Source: Erythrobacteraceae bacterium
Lineage (GTDB): Bacteria > Pseudomonadota > Alphaproteobacteria > Sphingomonadales > Sphingomonadaceae
Length of the DNA stretch: 64,000 bases
Assembly: GCA_002706445.1 (NCBI GenBank)
Contig: PALE01000055.1
Location: 22,659-86,658 of the forward strand
Reading direction: 5' to 3'
In this document: positions 58,196 through 64,000 of the stretch, in pieces
Layout: each line of letters begins with the position of its first letter
Numbering within the stretch: the stretch's first letter is position 1
Translations under genes and position numbers: made by a program
The notes under the pieces: generated by a model
The model's database searches: none
Seen by the model: only the letters and a program-made list of their open reading frames with translations
What the model was told of the DNA's origin: nothing

Positions 58196-58372
58196 TGTTA
58201 GGGACCTTTGGAGGGAAAATGTTTCAGGATGACGGATAGGTGCAAGTCCTGAGCGTTCCAAGCTGCTATAAACACCATAGTTTGGAAATCACTATGTCCG
58301 GTCGCCTAGGGACATCATAAAAAGCGCACTGACCCGTCGCAGGGTCGGCCATGCGTAGAAAACAGGGGTCAG

Positions 58373-59356
58373 ATGACGCGTCCGGGTGACGGTCTCAAAC
58401 ACGAATTGACTACCAACCCGCAGCTGCGTTCCGCGCTGGGGCACACCCGCAATGGCGAGCCGCTTTCGAACAATCGTGCGCCTGCACCAGACCTCTCGCC
58501 ATGGGTCGCGCGGGTCTATGCGACATCGGTCGAGGTCGAGGACGAAAGCTGCATCGACTGCGGCATGATCGCCGATACGCCGGTGGTGCGGCTGCTGTTC
58601 AAGGGCGATTGGTATGCGAACGCGCGCGACGGGCGGCGCAGCTATGGGCCCAGCGCGCTTCTGTTCGGCCCGCAGACAAAGCGCATGGAAGTGGGCGTGC
58701 GCGGTAGCTTTGCAACCGCAAGCGTGGCTTTGAAGCCAGGTGCGGTGCATGCGCTTAAAGGCCCGAAGGTCGCCGATATTCTCGACCGCGTCCTGCTTTA
58801 CGACGATATCTACGCGCATGACGATTGGGGGGCGAGCGAGCAGTTGCTGCGCTGGTTCGATCCGGCAGGTTCGCCCGAGCACTGGCTGAGAATCATCGAG
58901 AATCTGATGCGCCAGCTGATCGAACGGACCGGAGCGCAGCCGCCCGATCCGGTGATCGAGGCATTCGACCGTGCGGTGTTCGCCGATTCGAACCTCTCGA
59001 TCGGGGACTTCGTGCGCGATCACGACATCGAGCGCAGGCGATTCGAGCGGCTGATCAAGCGCGCCTATGGCGAAAGCGCGACACAGGTGCTCAGGCGCGC
59101 GCGCGCGCTCGACATTGCGGCGCATCTGCGCGGTGTGGCCGATGATGCCGAGGCGGAGGAAGCCGCGCTCAAATTCTTCGACCAGTCGCACATGATCCGC
59201 GAATTCAAGGCGTTCTTCGACATGACGCCCCGCCAGTTCGCGATCACGCCGCAGCCCTTCATGACGCTGACGCTCGAAGCGCGTCAGTCGCGCAGGCTCG
59301 AAGTGCTGGGCCGCGCCATGCCGGGCGAAGTGCCGCCCTGGCGCGAGGCCGATTAG
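58373..59356 (+). CDS. AraC family transcriptional regulator
   Basis: [48 protein letters not shown]...[25 protein letters not shown]. Confidence 0.88.
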   Translation: MTRPGDGLKHELTTNPQLRSALGHTRNGEPLSNNRAPAPDLSPWVARVYATSVEVEDESCIDCGMIADTPVVRLLFKGDWYANARDGRRSYGPSALLFGPQTKRMEVGVRGSFATASVALKPGAVHALKGPKVADILDRVLLYDDIYAHDDWGASEQLLRWFDPAGSPEHWLRIIENLMRQLIERTGAQPPDPVIEAFDRAVFADSNLSIGDFVRDHDIERRRFERLIKRAYGESATQVLRRARALDIAAHLRGVADDAEAEEAALKFFDQSHMIREFKAFFDMTPRQFAITPQPFMTLTLEARQSRRLEVLGRAMPGEVPPWREAD

Positions 59357-60288
59357 TCGAACAGGCTTGAAACGCTGCTTTCATCGGCGATGCGGCGGAT
59401 TGCCTCGCCCACCAGCGGAGCCATCGTCAGGATGCGGATCTTGTCCGAAGCCTCGGCTGCGTCGGTGGCGCGGATCGAATCCGAGATCACCAGTTCCTTC
59501 AGCTTAGACCCGTCGATACGCGCCACAGCACCGCCCGACAGGACGCCGTGCGTGATATAGGCGGCGACCGATTTCGCGCCGTTTTCGAGCAGCGCTTCGG
59601 CTGCATTGCACAGCGTGCCGCCCGAATCGACGATGTCGTCGATCAGGATGCAGTGGCGTCCGGCGACGTCACCGATGATGTTCATCACTTCCGATTCGCC
59701 CGGACGGTCGCGGCGCTTGTCGACGATGGCGAGCGGAGCGTTGTCGAGCCGCTTGGCCAGCGCACGCGCGCGCACCACGCCGCCGACGTCGGGCGAGACG
59801 ACCATCAGGTCCTGATCGCCGTAACGCGCCTGAATGTCGGCCGCCATGACGGGGGCTGCATAGAGGTTGTCGGTCGGAATATCGAAGAAGCCCTGGATCT
59901 GACCGGCGTGGAGATCGACTGCGAGCACACGGTCGGCGCCTGCCTCGGTGATGAGGTTGGCGACCAGCTTGGCCGAGATCGGCGTGCGCGGGCCGGGTTT
60001 ACGATCCTGACGGGCGTATCCGAAATACGGCACCACCGCAGTGATCCGCTTGGCCGAAGCGCGCTTGAGCGCGTCGATGCAGATCAGCAGTTCCATCAGA
60101 TTGTCGTTGGCCGGAAACCCCGTCGGCTGGACAAGGAACACGTCCTCGCCGCGCACGTTCTCGTGGATTTCGACGAAGACTTCTTCATCGGCAAAACGGC
60201 GCACGCTGGCGTCGGTAAGCGGGATTTCGAGATAGGCCGCAATGGCCCGGGCGAGCGGCAGGTTCGAATTGCCCGACATGATCTTCAT
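59353..60288 (-). CDS. prs: ribose-phosphate pyrophosphokinase
   Basis: [91 protein letters not shown]. Confidence 0.97.
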   Translation of the reverse strand: MKIMSGNSNLPLARAIAAYLEIPLTDASVRRFADEEVFVEIHENVRGEDVFLVQPTGFPANDNLMELLICIDALKRASAKRITAVVPYFGYARQDRKPGPRTPISAKLVANLITEAGADRVLAVDLHAGQIQGFFDIPTDNLYAAPVMAADIQARYGDQDLMVVSPDVGGVVRARALAKRLDNAPLAIVDKRRDRPGESEVMNIIGDVAGRHCILIDDIVDSGGTLCNAAEALLENGAKSVAAYITHGVLSGGAVARIDGSKLKELVISDSIRATDAAEASDKIRILTMAPLVGEAIRRIADESSVSSLFD

Positions 60289-60376
60289 GGATGCGAATCC
60301 CCGAACGGCAGATGATGCCCCCCGCCTAGCGACCCGTCATCGAAACGCAACACGCGAAAGCGCGGTTGTCGTCAGG

Positions 60377-60715
60377 TCACTTGCGATAATGCGCGATGAT
60401 CACGGCGAGGTCGGCGGGAAGCGGCATCGGCTTGATCGGGCTGACATTGGCGCCGCCGGTATTGCCGACAGGAATCCAGCCGAACGCGGTCTTGGTCGCC
60501 GCCGCCACGATCCGCAGCACCTGCCCTGCCACTTCGCGTGGGTTCCACTGCGCCATACCCCAGCGCAACATCGCGGCATGAACGCGCACATGATCGCGAG
60601 TCGAATACTGGCTCAGAATATGCGCCCGTTCGAGATGCGCGAAGGCGACCGAAGGATCTGCGGCCCCGTCTGCCAGTTCAAGTTCTGCGGAAACGTGATC
60701 GGAAAGGACGGTCAT
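60377..60715 (-). CDS. DUF3703 family protein
   Basis: AFAHLERAHILSQYSTRDHVRVHAAMLRWGMAQWNPREVAGQVLRIVAAATKTAFGWIPVGNTGGANVSPIKPMPLPADLAVII; start MTVLSDHV at 60715. Confidence 0.8.
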   Translation of the reverse strand: MTVLSDHVSAELELADGAADPSVAFAHLERAHILSQYSTRDHVRVHAAMLRWGMAQWNPREVAGQVLRIVAAATKTAFGWIPVGNTGGANVSPIKPMPLPADLAVIIAHYRK

Positions 60716-60761
60716 TGTATTGCTCCAGTTACACCTCTTCAGGTCGCCCAACGCCAAAACG

Positions 60762-61019
60762 TCAATCGGAGAGACTCTCAAAGCTACTCGCCGTATATCT
60801 CAACACCGCAGGCTTCTCTTGCGGGTCACCATTCGGCAGCGCACTCCCGAAAGAAGCGAAGAAGCAGTCGTGAACACCCATGCTCTCATCGAACCAGCAG
60901 TGGATCATGATCCCGTATTCGGGAGCCGGATTGCCGTCCTCGTCAACCCATGGAATGCAAACGCTGGTCCCCGGAGGGATAAACCTGTCACCCTTTCGAT
61001 CTGACTGACGCTCGCTCAT
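60762..61019 (-). CDS. hypothetical protein
   Basis: Open frame filling the gap between DUF3703 and glpX genes; no recognised domain. Confidence 0.4.
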   Translation of the reverse strand: MSERQSDRKGDRFIPPGTSVCIPWVDEDGNPAPEYGIMIHCWFDESMGVHDCFFASFGSALPNGDPQEKPAVLRYTASSFESLSD

Positions 61020-61028
61020 CGCGTTAGC

Positions 61029-62063
61029 CTATCCTCGATGCGGCGCGATGCGGTGTTCGCCGCGGATCCAGCGCACGGTGCCTGACGACGCGCGCATCAC
61101 CACGCTTTCGGTGGTCATGATCGTCGCGCCGGTCGATTTGCGGCGCTTCTTCACGCCTTCGAGCAGCGAACCGTCGGTAACACCGGTGGCGGCGAAAATG
61201 CAGTCGCTCTTGGCGAGCTCTTCCAGCTTGTAGATCTTGTCGAGGTCCTCGATGCCCCATTTGCGGGCGCGGGCCTTTTCGTCCTCGTTGCGGAACACCA
61301 GCCGCCCGTTGAACTGGCCTCCAACACAGCGCAGCGCGGCGGCTGCGAGCACGCCTTCGGGAGCGCCGCCCTGGCCCATGTACATGTCGATCGAAGTGTC
61401 CTGATCGGTCACCGCGATCACGCCTGCGACATCGCCGTCACCGATGAGGAACACGCCGCAGCCAAGCTCGCGCAATTCGGCGATCAGATCGGCATGACGC
61501 GGACGGTCGAGCACGCAGACATTGATCTGCGAAGGCTCGACACCGCGTGCAGCAGCAACCGCCTTCACATTCTCGGTCGGCGATTTGGCAAGGTCGATGA
61601 TGTCGGCAGGCAGGCCCGGCCCGACCGCGAGCTTGTCCATATAAACATCGGGCGCGTTGAGCAGCCCGCCCTCTTCGGCTGCCGCCAGCACGGCGAGCGC
61701 ATTGGGCCCGGCCTTGGCGGTGATGGTGGTCCCTTCGAGCGGGTCCAGAGCGATATCGATCTTCGGCCCCTTGCCCGGAGCGCCGCCGACTTTCTCGCCG
61801 ATATAGAGCATCGGCGCTTCGTCACGCTCGCCTTCGCCGATCACCACCGTGCCGTCCATCGGCAGCGTGTCGAACGCGCGGCGCATGGCTTCCACCGCAG
61901 CCGCGTCGGCAGCCTTTTCGTCACCGCGCCCGATCAGCTGCGCTGCGGCAACCGCAGCGGCTTCGGTGACGCGCACCATTTCCAGAACCAGCATACGGTC
62001 GATGGCATTCTCGCTATCGAACTCTTTTGCCGCCAGCACATCTGTGTCACTAATGGTGTTCAT
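61029..62063 (-). CDS. glpX: class II fructose-bisphosphatase
   Basis: [113 protein letters not shown]. Confidence 0.96.
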   Translation of the reverse strand: MNTISDTDVLAAKEFDSENAIDRMLVLEMVRVTEAAAVAAAQLIGRGDEKAADAAAVEAMRRAFDTLPMDGTVVIGEGERDEAPMLYIGEKVGGAPGKGPKIDIALDPLEGTTITAKAGPNALAVLAAAEEGGLLNAPDVYMDKLAVGPGLPADIIDLAKSPTENVKAVAAARGVEPSQINVCVLDRPRHADLIAELRELGCGVFLIGDGDVAGVIAVTDQDTSIDMYMGQGGAPEGVLAAAALRCVGGQFNGRLVFRNEDEKARARKWGIEDLDKIYKLEELAKSDCIFAATGVTDGSLLEGVKKRRKSTGATIMTTESVVMRASSGTVRWIRGEHRIAPHRG

Positions 62064-62133
62064 GGGAAATTCAGTCCTTTTCGGGCTTGCCTGTCGGGCA
62101 ACGTCTTGTTTCAGGGCGCTTAGACACGAGGAA

Positions 62134-62778
62134 GTGCGCTTGTCGAGTAATGCCGCCCAATTTCACCTCAAATCCGGCGGACTACTGGCGAGTTTTGGAG
62201 CGGCTGTAATGCTGAGCCAGCCCTTGGCCGCGCAGGATGACCAGCCGGTTACAGATGCGCAAGAGCCATCCGATGCCGAAGTCGGCAGCGAGCTTGAGAC
62301 GACCGCACCGCGACCTGCGCCCGAAGAAACGCGGCGCCCGCGTGAACGGATCAACCTGTCGATCACCGTGCCCAAGGACGACACCGACGAAGTGCTCGAA
62401 GAACGGTGCGAACGCGAAGCCGACGTGGGCCGCGTTCAGGGCGAGATCGTCGTCTGCCGCGATTTGGGGCAGGCAACCGACGGGTCTTTCGACAAGGAAG
62501 AATGGGAACAGGATTACGCCCGCCGCACGCAGGGCGACAAACCGGTCGATACATTCGGCATCGCCAATCACGGCAACAGCATCGGTTTCGGGTCGGTTCC
62601 GCCGCCCGCGCTGATGATCGATGTCGAGGCGCTGCCGGAAGCGCCGGAGGGCTCTGACGCGGACAGGATCGCGCGCGGGCTGCCACCAATAGGTCAGGAG
62701 GAACCTTCACCCGAAGAAATAGCCAGAAGGAGGCGCGCTCTGGGGCTGGACGCGCCGCCGGTGGTGCAAGAGGAGTAG
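62134..62778 (+). CDS. secreted hypothetical protein (paralog 1 of tandem pair)
   Basis: GTG start; signal-like GGLLASFGAAVMLSQPLAAQ; EERCEREADVGRVQGEIVVCRDLGQATDGSFDKEEWEQDYARRTQGDKPVD; ALMIDVEALPEAPEGSDADRIARGLPPIG. Confidence 0.7.
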   Translation: MRLSSNAAQFHLKSGGLLASFGAAVMLSQPLAAQDDQPVTDAQEPSDAEVGSELETTAPRPAPEETRRPRERINLSITVPKDDTDEVLEERCEREADVGRVQGEIVVCRDLGQATDGSFDKEEWEQDYARRTQGDKPVDTFGIANHGNSIGFGSVPPPALMIDVEALPEAPEGSDADRIARGLPPIGQEEPSPEEIARRRRALGLDAPPVVQEE

Positions 62779-62782
62779 CCCC

Positions 62783-63346
62783 ATTACCGCCCCCCATCCC
62801 CGCATACTGCACTTCGCCTTTATTCCCCTCATCCTCCCGCTTGCGCCGCTGGCCGCGCAGGACACCGCCGCGCCCGCAGCAGACGGCTCGCTGGTGATAG
62901 ACCTGCTCGCCGACCGGCCCGAACCCGAACTCGACGAATTCGCCGAACAGCAATGCGCGCGCGACGCCGATGCCGGTAAGATCGCGGGCGAGATCGTCGT
63001 CTGCCGCGAACGCACCGAGCCGAGCGACGGCTATTGGAGCAAGGAAGACTTCGAGCGCCGCTATGCCGAGGTCAGCCAAGGCGACAAACCTGCCGACGTC
63101 GATGGCACGGGACTGCCCGATGGCATGGTCCCGCTGGTCACGATCAAGGGCTGCTTCATCGGGCCGTGTCCGGGCGAACCTGCGATCCTGATCGATTTCG
63201 ACACATTGCCCGATGCCCCGCGCGGCTCCGACGCCGACAGGATATCCAACGGCCTGCCGCCGCTGGGTGACGAGGGCGATCAGGGACGCGGACCGATCAG
63301 CGAAGAAGAACTGGTCCTGCCCGATGTGGCCGAGTTATCGGAGTAG
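62783..63346 (+). CDS. secreted hypothetical protein (paralog 2); start uncertain, AUU at 62783 proposed
   Basis: In-frame ITAPHPRILHFAFIPLILPLAPLAAQDTAA signal-like sequence upstream of the GTG at 62894; EQQCARDADAGKIAGEIVVCRERTEPSDGYWSKEDFERRYAEVSQGDKPADV mirrors paralog 1. Confidence 0.6.
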   Translation: MTAPHPRILHFAFIPLILPLAPLAAQDTAAPAADGSLVIDLLADRPEPELDEFAEQQCARDADAGKIAGEIVVCRERTEPSDGYWSKEDFERRYAEVSQGDKPADVDGTGLPDGMVPLVTIKGCFIGPCPGEPAILIDFDTLPDAPRGSDADRISNGLPPLGDEGDQGRGPISEEELVLPDVAELSE

Positions 63347-63358
63347 TTGGCAGGGCGC

Positions 63359-63380
63359 GGTCAGGACATCCGTCCTGACC
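63359..63380. repeat. 9-bp hairpin GGTCAGGAC-ATCC-GTCCTGACC
   Basis: Perfect arms with 4-nt loop between convergent genes. Confidence 0.8.
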
Positions 63381-63390
63381 TCTTGCCGAA

Positions 63391-63459
63391 CCAGCCCACG
63401 CCCCACCCTTCCAACCGGAAGTATATTCTCAAGGGCGGAAGGGTGGGGGCGTGGGCTGG
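63391..63459. repeat. long inverted repeat (22-23 bp arms, single-base bulge)
   Basis: CCAGCCCACGCCCCACCCTTCC 63391-63412 vs GGAAGGGTGGGGGCGTGGGCTGG 63437-63459. Confidence 0.92.
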
Positions 63460-63486
63460 CTTGGCAGCCGAACGTCAGCAAGCAAA

Positions 63487-64000
63487 CTACGCCAGGATCG
63501 GCAACACCAGCGGAGCCGCCGTCAGGCTGTCCGAACCTTCGAGCAGCGCCAGTGCCTTTGCGACGTTGGCTTCCGGTCCTTCGTGCGTGACCATCGCGAC
63601 GAGCACTTCCTGTCCGTCGCTGGCGCGGCCCTTCTGGATCAGGCTTTCGATCGAAACATCGGCATCGCGCATTGCGGCGGTGATCTCGGCAAGCACGCCG
63701 GGGCGGTCGTTCACGGTAAAGCGCAGATAGGCGCGCTCCATCCGGTTACCCGGCTGCGCAGGCGGCAGCGCGGCAAGTTGGGCCACGGGCATAGAGAAGG
63801 GCGCGCCCACTTCGCCCCAATTCTCCCACGCGCGCGCAATATCGATAAGGTCGGCGACCACCGCGCTTGCAGTGGGTCCGTCGCCCGCACCCGCGCCCTG
63901 AAACAGCAGGCGGCCCGAGAAATTGCCTTCGGCGACGACGGCGTTGGTCGGCCCCGTGACGGCAGCCAGGGGATGGCCGCGGGGAACGAGGCAGGGCCGC
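63487..64000 (-). CDS. hom: homoserine dehydrogenase, C-terminal part with ACT domain (5' end beyond window)
   Basis: ...AAVTGPTNAVVAEGNFSGRLLFQGAGAGDGPTASAVVADLIDIAR... ERAYLRFTVNDRPGVLAEITAAMRDADVSIESLIQKG. Confidence 0.92.
   Translation of the reverse strand, partial: RPCLVPRGHPLAAVTGPTNAVVAEGNFSGRLLFQGAGAGDGPTASAVVADLIDIARAWENWGEVGAPFSMPVAQLAALPPAQPGNRMERAYLRFTVNDRPGVLAEITAAMRDADVSIESLIQKGRASDGQEVLVAMVTHEGPEANVAKALALLEGSDSLTAAPLVLPILA

Overview
High-GC alphaproteobacterial chromosome segment, most like Sphingomonadales/Erythrobacteraceae judging from gene content. Most of the window is housekeeping: gluQRS, dksA-like, divK-like, a sphingolipid module (ACP + serine palmitoyltransferase), queC, hslO, argF/argD, glnK-amtB, prfC, pheST, rplT/rpmI, prs, glpX and the 3' part of hom. 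The main accessory-type element is a complete-looking, one-direction Rhodobacter-type gene transfer agent (GTA) cluster at about 14.5-28.6 kb: small and large terminase, portal, prohead protease, capsid, connector, tail, NlpC/P60, tail hub, DUF2793. It has several unusual features: (i) a palindrome plus -35-like box and a terminator-like hairpin before the first gene; (ii) an intrinsic-terminator-like hairpin immediately before the major capsid gene and two very strong hairpins just after it; (iii) a TIGR02217/DUF2460 distal tail protein with a ~550-aa N-terminal extension, alongside a short tail-hub protein that seems to lack the GTA TIM-barrel domain; (iv) a 61-aa ORF where the head-closure gene is expected. 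Outside the GTA, the most notable items are a DUF5706/Pycsar-effector-like membrane protein next to the sphingolipid module, two genes whose best start codons appear to be AUU/AUC, a 30-proline run in an OmpA-family protein, a perfect 19-bp hairpin within a structured convergent intergenic region, paired DnaA-box-like repeats, a near-perfect sigma-54 promoter at glnK, and two paralogous AraC regulators between rplT and pheS. No tRNA, rRNA, CRISPR array or transposase was recognised. All family assignments were made by eye from the translations, with no database search.
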